Shown one piece after another: positions 1 to 5,982 of a stretch of 6,022 nucleotides of DNA (position 1 is its first letter; every line of letters starts with the position of its first letter). The stretch lies in contig USEZ01000117.1 of NCBI GenBank assembly GCA_900553775.1, positions 1 to 6,022 of the forward strand, in the 5' to 3' direction. The notes under the pieces were generated by a model. The model was not told the DNA's origin, did not search any database, and saw only the letters and a list, made by a program, of their open reading frames with translations. The position numbers and the translations under genes were made by a program. The DNA comes from an uncultured Slackia sp. (GTDB taxonomy: Bacteria; Actinomycetota; Coriobacteriia; Coriobacteriales; Eggerthellaceae).

Positions 1-1
1 C

Positions 2-328
2 AAGGTTCCCTGCCAGCTTTCGGGCGGCCAGCAGCAGCGTGTGAGCATCGCGCGCGCGTTGTGCATGAACCCAGACGTGGTGTTTTTCGACGAGCCCACA
101 AGCGCGCTCGATCCCGAGCTGACCGCCGAAGTGCTCAAGGTGATCAAACAGCTCGCGGCCGAGCATATGACCATGGTGATCGTGACGCACGAGATGCAGT
201 TCGCCCGCGACGTGGCCGACCGCATCGTGTTCATGGACGGCGGCGTGATCGTGGAGGAAGGCCCCGCCGAGCAGGTGGTGAACAATCCGCAGCATCAGCG
301 CACGAAAGAGTTTTTGGCGCGTTATTAG
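2..328 (+). CDS. Amino acid ABC transporter ATP-binding protein (GlnQ-like), 3' part only
   Basis: This is the C-terminal 108 residues of an ABC transporter ATPase; the gene begins before the window, and the open frame enters at base 2. The visible half of the nucleotide-binding domain is intact. It has the signature LSGGQQQRV (bases 17-43), Walker B VVFFDEP (77-97) with the catalytic Glu, the D-loop SALD (101-112) and the H-loop His in VTHE (188-190). The wording around these motifs (RVSIARAL, DEPTSALDPEL, VIVTHEMQFARDVADRIVFMDGG, and an end like EFLARY) is typical of the polar amino acid uptake family (GlnQ/HisP/ArtP type). Such proteins are usually about 240-260 residues, so Walker A and the Q-loop lie outside the window. 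It would work on the cytoplasmic face of the membrane with a permease and a binding protein, powering import by ATP hydrolysis. The substrate cannot be read from this fragment. It is convergent with hpf. Confidence 0.93.
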   Translation, partial: KVPCQLSGGQQQRVSIARALCMNPDVVFFDEPTSALDPELTAEVLKVIKQLAAEHMTMVIVTHEMQFARDVADRIVFMDGGVIVEEGPAEQVVNNPQHQRTKEFLARY

Positions 329-361
329 GCCGTGCCGTTCGCCCGTGCTTGCAGGAAACGA

Positions 362-389
362 AAGAAGGGAGCCGTCGGGCTCCCTTCTT
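362..389. terminator. Shared bidirectional terminator between the ABC ATPase gene and hpf
   Basis: A perfect inverted repeat with 12-bp arms (AAGAAGGGAGCC at 362-373, GGCTCCCTTCTT at 378-389) encloses a 4-base loop, GTCG. It lies 33 bases after the ABC ATPase stop and 36 bases after the hpf stop on the opposite strand, an almost central position between convergent genes. Both arm ends are A/T-rich, so the RNA from either strand ends its stem in UUCUU. On the minus strand more T-rich sequence (TCGTTTCC) follows. On the plus strand no uninterrupted U tract follows, so termination there may be less efficient. Confidence 0.75.
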
Positions 390-425
390 GCTGCATGCGG
401 CTTGTTCGCGTTTGCGATGCGTCGC

Positions 426-992
426 CTATTCGGCCTTCGGCTTCAACAGGCCGTAGCCGCCGCCGGTGCGGCGATACATCACGTTGACCTCGTCGGTGTC
501 GCGGTCGGTGTAGACGAAGAAATCGTGGCCCAGAAGGTCGATCTGGATGAGCGCCTCCTGCTCGGTCATGGGGGCGAATTCCATCTCCTTCACGCGCACC
601 ACTTCGTCGTCGGCGGAAAGCTCGGCCATCAGCTCGTCGAAATCGGCGGCGGTCGCTTCGGCGGGGGCGGCTTCCTTCAACGTTTCGCGCATGCGGTGGT
701 CGATGACGCGGGTCTTGTACTTGCGCAGCTGGCGCAGCACCTTGGCGGCCGCCACGTCGATGGCGGCGTACATGTCTTCCTCATGCTCTTCCACGTGGAT
801 GGTATGGCCCTTCAGGCGCAGGGTCACCTCGCAGATGCAGGGAATCGCGCGGGCCTTTTCGACGCGCAGGACGACTTCGGCATCGGGAATCTCGATGTTC
901 ATGACTTTGGTCGCGTTGCCGATCTTCTCGATCGCGTAATCGCTCATCGCTTCGGTGACGGTGACTTTACGGCCGATGACTTTGATATCCAT
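426..992 (-). CDS. hpf: Ribosome hibernation promoting factor, long form (HPF/RaiA family)
   Basis: This encodes 188 residues, the usual length of long-form HPF. The protein binds the 30S subunit and, through its C-terminal domain, pairs ribosomes into inactive 100S dimers under starvation. The N-terminal S30AE domain spans about residues 1-100 (MDIKVIGRKVTVTEAMSDY; then alternating strands and helices ending RQLRKYKTRVIDH). A charged Ala/Glu-rich linker covers about 107-132. The C-terminal dimerisation domain covers about 133-188, with the recognisable pattern EALIQIDLLGHDFFVY, NVMYRR and YGLLKP. The ATG at 990-992 is preferred because AAAGGA (1001-1006) precedes it with an 8-base gap. A second in-frame ATG at 999-1001 overlaps that ribosome-binding site, and one at 1035-1037 has only a weak site and no family match. 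The gene is flanked by terminators and looks monocistronic. Confidence 0.96.
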   Translation of the reverse strand: MDIKVIGRKVTVTEAMSDYAIEKIGNATKVMNIEIPDAEVVLRVEKARAIPCICEVTLRLKGHTIHVEEHEEDMYAAIDVAAAKVLRQLRKYKTRVIDHRMRETLKEAAPAEATAADFDELMAELSADDEVVRVKEMEFAPMTEQEALIQIDLLGHDFFVYTDRDTDEVNVMYRRTGGGYGLLKPKAE

Positions 993-1019
993 ACTCTCCA
1001 TCCTTTCGTAGCTGGATGA

Positions 1020-1040
1020 ACCATGTTCTAGCTTCATGGT
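1020..1040. repeat. Inverted repeat just upstream of hpf
   Basis: Six-base perfect arms (ACCATG at 1020-1025 and CATGGT at 1035-1040) enclose nine bases containing CTAG. The element ends 28 bases upstream of the hpf start codon. It could be an operator or a small hairpin in the hpf leader. It is short enough that chance cannot be excluded. Confidence 0.35.
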
Positions 1041-1270
1041 AGCGCACTTCTCATTTCGTGGAGCACCCTCGTTGCCATCTTGTCGAAGTGCTTTGTACCA
1101 CGCGGCCGGGCATAGCCGAAGCGCTTCGCCAAACGCAGCCGGGCGTGCCGTGCGCCTCGCGCGAAGAGCCCGCCGCGCGGCACCTCTCGGACCCGCCGTT
1201 TCCGTCGCCGCTATGTGCGAAGGGCACGCATCGGAGTGCCTGCCGCGCGCGGTTCGCGAACGCGGGCATG

Positions 1271-1303
1271 AAAAAGGCGGCATCGCGAAGGGGATGCCGC
1301 CTT
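1271..1303 (-). terminator. Intrinsic terminator of the amidohydrolase gene
   Basis: Perfect 11-bp arms (AAGGCGGCATC at 1274-1284 and GATGCCGCCTT at 1293-1303) enclose an 8-base loop. Read on the minus strand, the stem runs directly into a run of five T (1275 down to 1271). It begins 34 bases after the amidohydrolase stop codon. The orientation of the T tract shows it serves the minus strand and insulates hpf from upstream transcription. Confidence 0.88.
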
Positions 1304-1337
1304 GCATGGGTCCGCTCCGTTTTTCGGCGCTTGTGGC

Positions 1338-2975
1338 TTACGCTTCGTAGACCGCGCGTCCGGCCACATAGGTGGCGAGCGTGCTCATTTCCAGGATGCG
1401 CTCGGGTTCGCGTGCGACCTCTTCGCCCAGCAGATCGAGGTCGAACACGGCGATGTCGGCCCACTTGCCCGCTTCGAGCGTGCCGATCTGCGCATCGTTG
1501 GCCGCTGCGGCCGACCCTGCGGTGTAGGCGCGCAATGCATCGGCCATCGAGATTTTCTCGGAGGGCAGCCATCCGCCGTCGGGCATGTGCGTTTTCGCAT
1601 CCTTCCTGGTGACGGCGGTGTAGAGCACGCCGCGCGAATCGACGTCGACCACGGGCGAATCGGTTCCCAGGGCAAGCGTGGCCCCGTCGGCGAGCAGCGT
1701 CGCGAAAGGCCACATGTACTTGCACCGTTCTGCGCCCAGGTCGCGCTCGGGGCCGCCCGGGTCGAGCGTGATATGCGGCGGCTGCACCGATGCGATCACG
1801 CCCAAGCGCGCCAGGCGCGCGATGTCGTCGGGCTGGAAATTCTCCAGATGTTCGAGCGAGTTGCGTCCGTATCGCGGCGCGCCGTAGGTTTCGAGCGCTT
1901 CTTCGAAAATGTCGAGCGCTTCGTGGATCGCCTCGTCGCCGATGGCGTGGATGCGCACCGGGTAGCCCTTTTTTGCCGCCTTCATCACCAGGCCGTGCAT
2001 GACGGCGAAAGAAACCGTGGTCTGGCCTCGGTCGCCCTCGAAGCGGGCGTTGGTGTAGGGCGCCTGCAGATAGGCGGTGTGCTGGCTGGAAACCCCGTCG
2101 AAGAACTGCTTGAAGCCCGAGGCGTTCAGCATGGGGCCGGGGTAGGCCTCGCGCATCCGCTCGAAGCGGCCCATGTCGTCGAGCAGGGTGGGGAACAGAT
2201 GCACGCGCGCGGTGAGCTTGCCAGCCGCTTCGAGGGCGGCGTAGACGTCGTCGCGCACGAAGTCGAGCCCGGGCTGCGCCATAAGGCTCACGTCGCAGAT
2301 CGACGTGATGCCGTGCGATGCCAGGCGCTGCAGGAACCCGCAATACGCGTCGGCGATTTCGTCGAGCGTGAACGAGGCCACGATGCGCGGCATGAGCTCC
2401 ATGGCGGCGGCTTCGCGCACGATGCCCGTGAGCTCGCCCGCTTCGTCTTTGTCGTAGCTTCCGCCTGCGGGCGCCACGCTGTCGCGCGTCACGCCCAGCT
2501 CGGCCAGCGCGCACGAGTTCAGCCACAGGGTGTGCGCGTCGCCCGAATACAGCGCTACGGGGCGATCGGGGTAGGCCGCATCGAGCGAATGCTTGCTCGG
2601 CATGACGGGGGTCTTCCAGCGGTATTCGCGCCAGCCTTGGGCGAGCAGCCAGCCTGTCGGGCGCCGCTTGGCCAGCGGCTCGAGGCGCGCCACGCAGTCG
2701 GCCTCGGATTCGCCGAGGAAGCTTTCCGCGAGCGGGCTCGAATACAGGGCCGAATGAAACGCATGCAGATGGGCGTCGTGCAGGCCGGGGCAGACGAACG
2801 CATCGCCGTAGTCGACGACGCGGGTGGCGTCTGCGCGGAATTCGCCGATGGATTCGATCGGCACGACGTCTTGGATACGGCCGTCTTTGATGCAGACGGC
2901 CGCGGGATGGGACGCGTCGTCGCCCGCCACCCCCGCGAATACGTGCGTGCTGACGATGATGAGGTCGGATTGCAT
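1338..2975 (-). CDS. Metal-dependent amidohydrolase, YtcJ-like (amidohydrolase family 3)
   Basis: The product is 545 residues, typical for this family of cytoplasmic TIM-barrel hydrolases that cleave amide or related C-N bonds. The N-terminal part (about 1-60) and C-terminal part (about 490-545, with IGTLEAGKWADIAVFD) form the small beta-sandwich, and the barrel lies between. Expected metal-site residues are present: HDAHLH at 66-71 (Asp67, His69, His71), Lys289 in GFKQFFDG (the position of the family's metal-bridging lysine), His343 in RIHAIGD, His376 in LEHLE and Asp439 in GTDSP. There is no signal peptide. The start at 2973-2975 has a strong ribosome-binding site, AAGGAGG, five bases upstream; the open frame extends further back, but that stretch does not resemble the family. 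The gene is divergent from nhaA and has its own terminator. The substrate cannot be assigned, because relatives act on N-substituted formamides, aryl amides and other compounds, and no pathway gene lies beside it. Confidence 0.92.
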   Translation of the reverse strand: MQSDLIIVSTHVFAGVAGDDASHPAAVCIKDGRIQDVVPIESIGEFRADATRVVDYGDAFVCPGLHDAHLHAFHSALYSSPLAESFLGESEADCVARLEPLAKRRPTGWLLAQGWREYRWKTPVMPSKHSLDAAYPDRPVALYSGDAHTLWLNSCALAELGVTRDSVAPAGGSYDKDEAGELTGIVREAAAMELMPRIVASFTLDEIADAYCGFLQRLASHGITSICDVSLMAQPGLDFVRDDVYAALEAAGKLTARVHLFPTLLDDMGRFERMREAYPGPMLNASGFKQFFDGVSSQHTAYLQAPYTNARFEGDRGQTTVSFAVMHGLVMKAAKKGYPVRIHAIGDEAIHEALDIFEEALETYGAPRYGRNSLEHLENFQPDDIARLARLGVIASVQPPHITLDPGGPERDLGAERCKYMWPFATLLADGATLALGTDSPVVDVDSRGVLYTAVTRKDAKTHMPDGGWLPSEKISMADALRAYTAGSAAAANDAQIGTLEAGKWADIAVFDLDLLGEEVAREPERILEMSTLATYVAGRAVYEA

Positions 2976-2991
2976 CGCTGCCTCCTTGCAC

Positions 2992-3010
2992 GGCGGCCGC
3001 GCGAGCCGCC
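2992..3010 (-). repeat. Small inverted repeat beside the amidohydrolase ribosome-binding site
   Basis: Six-base arms GGCGGC (2992-2997) and GCCGCC (3005-3010) enclose a 7-base loop. In the minus-strand transcript the hairpin would end four bases before the AAGGAGG ribosome-binding site (2981-2987 region). It could influence access of the ribosome, but arms this short and GC-rich also arise by chance in such DNA. Confidence 0.35.
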
Positions 3011-3014
3011 CGAT

Positions 3015-3045
3015 GCGCCCGACGTCCGCCGGCAGCGTCGGGCGC
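3015..3045. repeat. Perfect 10-bp inverted repeat in the amidohydrolase leader
   Basis: The arms GCGCCCGACG (3015-3024) and CGTCGGGCGC (3036-3045) are perfectly complementary and enclose 11 bases, including the palindrome GCCGGC. It lies 39 bases upstream of the amidohydrolase start. No T run follows on either strand, so it is not a standard terminator. It may be a leader hairpin or a protein-binding dyad controlling the amidohydrolase, and perhaps nhaA. Confidence 0.5.
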
Positions 3046-3114
3046 GTCCGCTGCGCGGCCGTCCTTTTCCGGATAGGGTTTTCATGGCGCTTCGCAAACA
3101 CGCGGCCCGATGCC

Positions 3115-3143
3115 TTCGCCCTTCGCGGCGCCGGGGATATAAT
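3115..3143 (+). promoter_or_regulatory. Probable nhaA promoter
   Basis: A consensus TATAAT (3138-3143) stands out in otherwise GC-rich DNA. TTCGCC at 3115-3120, a poor -35 match (TT and C agree with TTGACA), sits at the ideal 17-base gap. Transcription would begin near 3150 and give a leader of roughly 165 bases before nhaA. The A/T-rich core also reads TATTAT on the minus strand, but no matching -35 box was found there. Confidence 0.5.
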
Positions 3144-3149
3144 AAGCAA

Positions 3150-3316
3150 CTCCATCAGGGGAGCATAGGGGTTTTCAACGCGTTTCGACCTGCGGCGTCT
3201 TGCGCCTTCCGGCGTGCGGAGCTTCGTCGTATCGCCGCGCGCCGCGCGCCGCAATGGCTGCGCGTCGCGCCCGACGCTTCCCGGGTTCGTGTCTTTACTT
3301 TTCCGAAGGAGGCGAA
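3150..3316 (+). promoter_or_regulatory. Long, possibly structured nhaA 5' leader
   Basis: If the TATAAT box at 3138 is used, nhaA has a leader of about 165 bases. It contains mutually exclusive short stems: GGCG (3194-3197) can pair with CGCC (3203-3206), or that same CGCC can pair with GGCG (3211-3214). The segment CGCCT (3203-3207) can also pair with AGGCG (3310-3314), which overlaps the nhaA ribosome-binding site. Such an arrangement could permit translational control, but all of these helices are four to five pairs, and I cannot match them to a known RNA family. Confidence 0.25.
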
Positions 3317-4927
3317 ATGACCGCTGAAAAGCATGCGACGGGCGCCGAGCCCTCGATTTTCATCGAAGAGGTCCACGGCCATCAGGCCCGCTATAAGAAG
3401 ATCATCGAGTTCACCCATTCTGCCACGAAATCGGCAGGCATCATGCTGCTCGCGGCGATCGCGGCCTTGGTCCTGGCGAATTCAGGCGCCTACGAGGCGT
3501 TCGAGCACCTGATCCATCAAAACGTGGGCTTCGTGCTGGGCGATACGGCCTACACCATGTCGGTCACCCATGCGATCAACGATATCCTGATGGCGGTATT
3601 CTTCCTGCTGGTGGGGCTCGAGATCAAATACGAGATGACGGTGGGCGAGCTCACCAACATCCGCCAGGCCCTGCTGCCGATCGTGGCGGCCTGCGGCGGC
3701 GTGCTGGCGCCGATCGCCATCTATCTGGCGTTCAATATGGCAAGCCCCGACACCGTTGCCGGCTGGGGCGTTCCCACCGCCACCGACATCGCCTTCGCGC
3801 TCGGCATCATGGCGCTTTTGGGCAACCGTATCCCCATCGGCGTGCGCGTGTTCCTCTCCACGCTGGCCGTGGCCGACGACATCATCGCGATCTTGGTCAT
3901 CGCGATTTTCTACGGCCAGGCGCCGAGCATCGGATGGCTTATCGCCGCGGCGGCGGTCATGGCGGTGTTGGTGTTCATGAACCGCACGCACGTCTATTCG
4001 CTCGTTCCGTATCTGGCGGTGGGCGCGCTTCTGTGGTTCTGCGTGTTCATGAGCGGCGTGCATTCCACCATCGCGGGCGTGCTGTTGGCGTTCGCCATCC
4101 CTTCCGGGTCGCGCATCAACCTCAAAGGCTTCATCGACTGGTCCGATAAGAAGATCCGCCAGGCGCACGAGGCGTACCGTCCCGACGAGCCGGTGATCGG
4201 GCAGAAAGACTACATGCGCAACGTGAAGAACCTCTCTTCGATCGCCGCGCAGGTCATTCCTCCCGCCACGCGTTTGGAGCACAAGCTCTACCCGTGGGTG
4301 TATTTCGCCATTCTGCCGCTGTTCGCGCTGACCAATGCCGATGTGAGCCTGCTGGGGGCCGACCCTGCGGCCATGCTTTCCACCCCGGTGTTCACGGGCG
4401 TGTTCTTCGGCCTTCTGGTGGGCAAGCCGCTCGGCATCATGCTGTTCAGCTTCCTCGTGGTGAAAAGCGGCTTGGCCTCGCTTCCCGAGAACGTGAATTG
4501 GAAGCACATGCTGGGCGCCTCGGTGCTCGGCGGCGTGGGCTTCACCATGGCCATCTTCGTGGCGAACCTTGCCTACGACAGCGACGCGTCGATCGTGGCC
4601 GCGAAGGCGGCGATCCTTGCGGCCTCCACCGTTGCCGGCGTGGCGGGCTTTTTGCTGCTGCTCAAAGAGGCGCGCTCCGATGCGCAGCGCGGCGTTTTGT
4701 ACGTGTCGAACCCCGGCGAAGACGACAACCTCAGCGTGGCCGACGCCGAGACGCGCCGCGAGAGCAGCGAGCTTATGGAATACTTCGAGGAAAGCGATTG
4801 CGCCGAGCTGCGTGAGGCCATGCGCGCGAACGCCCAGCACGAAGTTGCCGTATGCGTCGATGCCGAGGCGTATCGCGCCCGCCGCCGCCGCGTGGAAGAC
4901 ATCGGTCGCAACGGCGCCAAGAAGTAG
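3317..4927 (+). CDS. nhaA: Na+/H+ antiporter NhaA
   Basis: This encodes a 536-residue inner-membrane antiporter that exchanges cytoplasmic Na+ (or Li+) for external protons, supporting sodium and pH homeostasis. About twelve hydrophobic segments lie between residues 38 and 450. The ion-binding signature is intact: TATDIAFALG with Asp157 (E. coli Asp133), AVADD with Asp187-Asp188 (E. coli Asp163-Asp164), and VGKPLG with Lys370 (E. coli Lys300). LEHKLYPW (320-327) and GVHSTIAGV (247-255) are also family patterns. The start is supported by GAAGGAGG four bases upstream. Two differences from the 388-residue E. coli protein are visible. A polar loop of about 50 extra residues (about 268-318) precedes LEHKLYPW. 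A hydrophilic, charged tail of about 85 residues (451-536) follows the last membrane segment and ends Arg/Lys-rich. I recognise no domain in the tail; it is not a thioredoxin-like fusion, as no CxxC motif is present. Confidence 0.95.
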   Translation: MTAEKHATGAEPSIFIEEVHGHQARYKKIIEFTHSATKSAGIMLLAAIAALVLANSGAYEAFEHLIHQNVGFVLGDTAYTMSVTHAINDILMAVFFLLVGLEIKYEMTVGELTNIRQALLPIVAACGGVLAPIAIYLAFNMASPDTVAGWGVPTATDIAFALGIMALLGNRIPIGVRVFLSTLAVADDIIAILVIAIFYGQAPSIGWLIAAAAVMAVLVFMNRTHVYSLVPYLAVGALLWFCVFMSGVHSTIAGVLLAFAIPSGSRINLKGFIDWSDKKIRQAHEAYRPDEPVIGQKDYMRNVKNLSSIAAQVIPPATRLEHKLYPWVYFAILPLFALTNADVSLLGADPAAMLSTPVFTGVFFGLLVGKPLGIMLFSFLVVKSGLASLPENVNWKHMLGASVLGGVGFTMAIFVANLAYDSDASIVAAKAAILAASTVAGVAGFLLLLKEARSDAQRGVLYVSNPGEDDNLSVADAETRRESSELMEYFEESDCAELREAMRANAQHEVAVCVDAEAYRARRRRVEDIGRNGAKK

Positions 4928-4946
4928 CGTCGCGCCGCATCGCAGC

Positions 4947-4978
4947 CGTCGCGCATGCGGCATCGCGTATGCGCGACG
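4947..4978 (+). terminator. Hairpin after nhaA, probable terminator without a U tract
   Basis: Perfect 10-bp arms CGTCGCGCAT (4947-4956) and ATGCGCGACG (4969-4978) can be extended inward by three more pairs (including one G-U), leaving a 6-base loop. The hairpin starts 19 bases after the nhaA stop. The following sequence is GTGTGGTCGG, with no T run, so it would have to act as a U-less terminator or an RNA-stabilising 3' hairpin. Confidence 0.5.
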
Positions 4979-5000
4979 TGTGGTCGGATCAGGCTGATTC

Positions 5001-5043
5001 TTTACGGGGCGTGGGGTTTTGCAGTAAACTACTGCGGTATTTT
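5001..5043 (+). promoter_or_regulatory. Probable yebC promoter with overlapping dyad
   Basis: TTTACG (5001-5006) and TAAACT (5025-5030), 18 bases apart, each match four of six consensus positions and form the best promoter I can see between nhaA and yebC. A perfect dyad GCAGTA-AAC-TACTGC (5021-5035) covers the -10 box, so a repressor bound there would block it. The dyad is followed within three bases by TATTTTT (5038-5044), so it might instead be a weak terminator-like hairpin. Confidence 0.35.
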
Positions 5044-5116
5044 TCCAAGACGCACGCGACGCACGGAAGCGCCCTGTGCGCATACGTGCACGTTCGATAG
5101 CAAGAAAGAGGCAAGC

Positions 5117-5914
5117 ATGTCCGGTCACTCTAAATGGGCAACCACCAAACACCGCAAGGCTGCGCAGGACGCCAAACGCTCCGCGCTGTTCAGCAAGCTT
5201 TCCCGCAACATCACCGTTGCGGCGAAGGAGGGCGGCGACCCGAATCCGGCGAACAACGCTTCGCTGGCTGCCGCTATCGAGAAGGCCAAGGGCTACTCGC
5301 TGCCGAAAGACAAGATCAAAACCGCTATCGACAAGGCGTTCGGCACCGGCAAAGACGCCGCCGCGTACGAGACGCTGACCTACGAGGGCTACGGCCCTGC
5401 CGGCGTCGCCGTGTACTGCGAGGCGCTGACCGACAACCGCAACCGCACCGCCGCCGACGTGTCTGCCGCGTTCCGTCATGCCAACGGCAACCTGGGCACC
5501 CCGGGCTGCGTCGCCTTCCAGTTCGACCGCAAGGGCCAGATCATGGTGGAGAAGGTCATCAAAAGCGACGACAAGAAGGTCGCCGACAAGCAGAACGCCG
5601 TCGACGAAGACGAGTTCATGCTGCTCGTGGCCGAGGCCGGCGGCCTTGATTATGAGGATGCCGACGAGGAGTGGATCGTCTACACCAATCCGTCCGATTT
5701 GATGGCCGTCAAGGCCGCCCTCGAAGAGGCCGGCGTGGAAACCAAGGGCGCCGAGCTCACCATGATGCCCTCCACCCCCACGCAGGTTTCCCCGAACGAC
5801 GCCAAGAAGGTCATGCGCCTGATCGACAAGCTCGAAGAGCTCGAAGACCTTCAGAGCGTCTACCACAGCATGGACATGACCGACGAGGTCATCGCCGCCC
5901 TCGAAGAGGAATAG
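5117..5914 (+). CDS. yebC: YebC/TACO1-family protein
   Basis: The product has 265 residues, slightly longer than the usual 240-250. It begins with the hallmark MSGHSKWATTKHRKAAQDAKR and continues with FSKLSRNITVAAKEGG, YEGYGPAGVA (89-98), TDNRNRTAADV (105-115), and GNLGTPGCVAFQFDRKG (124-140). It ends with the family's closing helix and ELEDLQSVYHSMDM. The family was long annotated as a probable transcriptional regulator; more recent work links YebC/TACO1 proteins to translation, including relief of ribosome stalling. An insertion-like charged stretch (about 149-163, KSDDKKVADKQNAVD) precedes the DEDEFMLLVAEAGG segment and accounts for the extra length. GYGPAG has Ala where many relatives have GYGPGG. 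The start has AAAGAGG five bases upstream; an in-frame extension to 4955 lacks family similarity. yebC often precedes ruvC, but the window ends before this can be tested. Confidence 0.95.
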   Translation: MSGHSKWATTKHRKAAQDAKRSALFSKLSRNITVAAKEGGDPNPANNASLAAAIEKAKGYSLPKDKIKTAIDKAFGTGKDAAAYETLTYEGYGPAGVAVYCEALTDNRNRTAADVSAAFRHANGNLGTPGCVAFQFDRKGQIMVEKVIKSDDKKVADKQNAVDEDEFMLLVAEAGGLDYEDADEEWIVYTNPSDLMAVKAALEEAGVETKGAELTMMPSTPTQVSPNDAKKVMRLIDKLEELEDLQSVYHSMDMTDEVIAALEEE

Positions 5915-5946
5915 GCCTTATACCCGATTCTCTTCTACGCATGCCG

Positions 5947-5982
5947 AATGCCGCCTGTCATCGCGACAGGCGGCATTTTTTT
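5947..5982 (+). terminator. Intrinsic terminator of yebC
   Basis: Perfect 13-bp arms AATGCCGCCTGTC (5947-5959) and GACAGGCGGCATT (5965-5977) enclose a 5-base loop, followed by seven consecutive T (5976-5982, partly in the stem). It starts 32 bases after the yebC stop. It implies that yebC transcription ends here and that whatever follows has its own promoter. Confidence 0.95.

Larger units (their letters stand above)
993..1337. other. Intergenic region between hpf and the amidohydrolase gene
   Basis: This 345-base stretch separates two minus-strand genes. It holds the intrinsic terminator of the amidohydrolase gene (1271-1303), then about 265 bases of very GC-rich sequence leading to hpf. 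I see no protein-like frame with a ribosome-binding site. Short frames that cross it are stop-poor consequences of high GC. Two perfect palindromic elements stand out, at 1020-1040 and 1117-1128. The hpf promoter should lie here on the minus strand, but I could not pick a convincing -35/-10 pair. TACAAA at about 1094-1099 and TAGAAC near 1024-1029 are weak -10 candidates only. Confidence 0.6.
2976..3316. other. Divergent intergenic region between the amidohydrolase gene and nhaA
   Basis: These 341 bases separate two divergent starts and contain no convincing gene. Next to the amidohydrolase lie two GC-rich inverted repeats (2992-3010 and 3015-3045), then a weak minus-strand promoter candidate: TTGCGA at 3092-3097 and TATCCG at 3070-3075, 16-base gap, both read on the minus strand. 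A perfect plus-strand TATAAT occurs at 3138-3143. From about 3150 to 3316 the sequence would be a long nhaA leader. It is GC-rich with several possible stems and ends in the nhaA ribosome-binding site. Confidence 0.7.

Noticed and set aside
993..1307. N-terminal extension of hpf by about 105 residues
   Set aside because: The extension is Arg/Ala-rich without family similarity and passes through the terminator hairpin. The ATG at 990-992 has a well-placed ribosome-binding site and matches the family N terminus.
1051..2991. A 646-codon minus-strand frame overlapping the amidohydrolase gene in another frame
   Set aside because: It is extremely Arg-rich, has no recognisable domain and runs through the intrinsic terminator at 1271-1303, so it is a frame shadow.
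1302..3320. A 672-codon open frame on the plus strand antisense to the amidohydrolase gene
   Set aside because: It mirrors a gene with all expected metal-site motifs, begins inside that gene's terminator and has the composition of a high-GC antisense shadow.
4955..5116. N-terminal extension of yebC
   Set aside because: The family starts at MSGHSKW, which coincides with the ATG at 5117 and a ribosome-binding site. The extension would cross the proposed promoter and the nhaA hairpin.
3482..5866. A 794-codon open frame on the minus strand antisense to nhaA and yebC
   Set aside because: It is opposite two well-recognised genes, is rich in His/Arg/Gly as expected for the antisense of G/C-ending codons, crosses an intergenic hairpin and lacks family resemblance.
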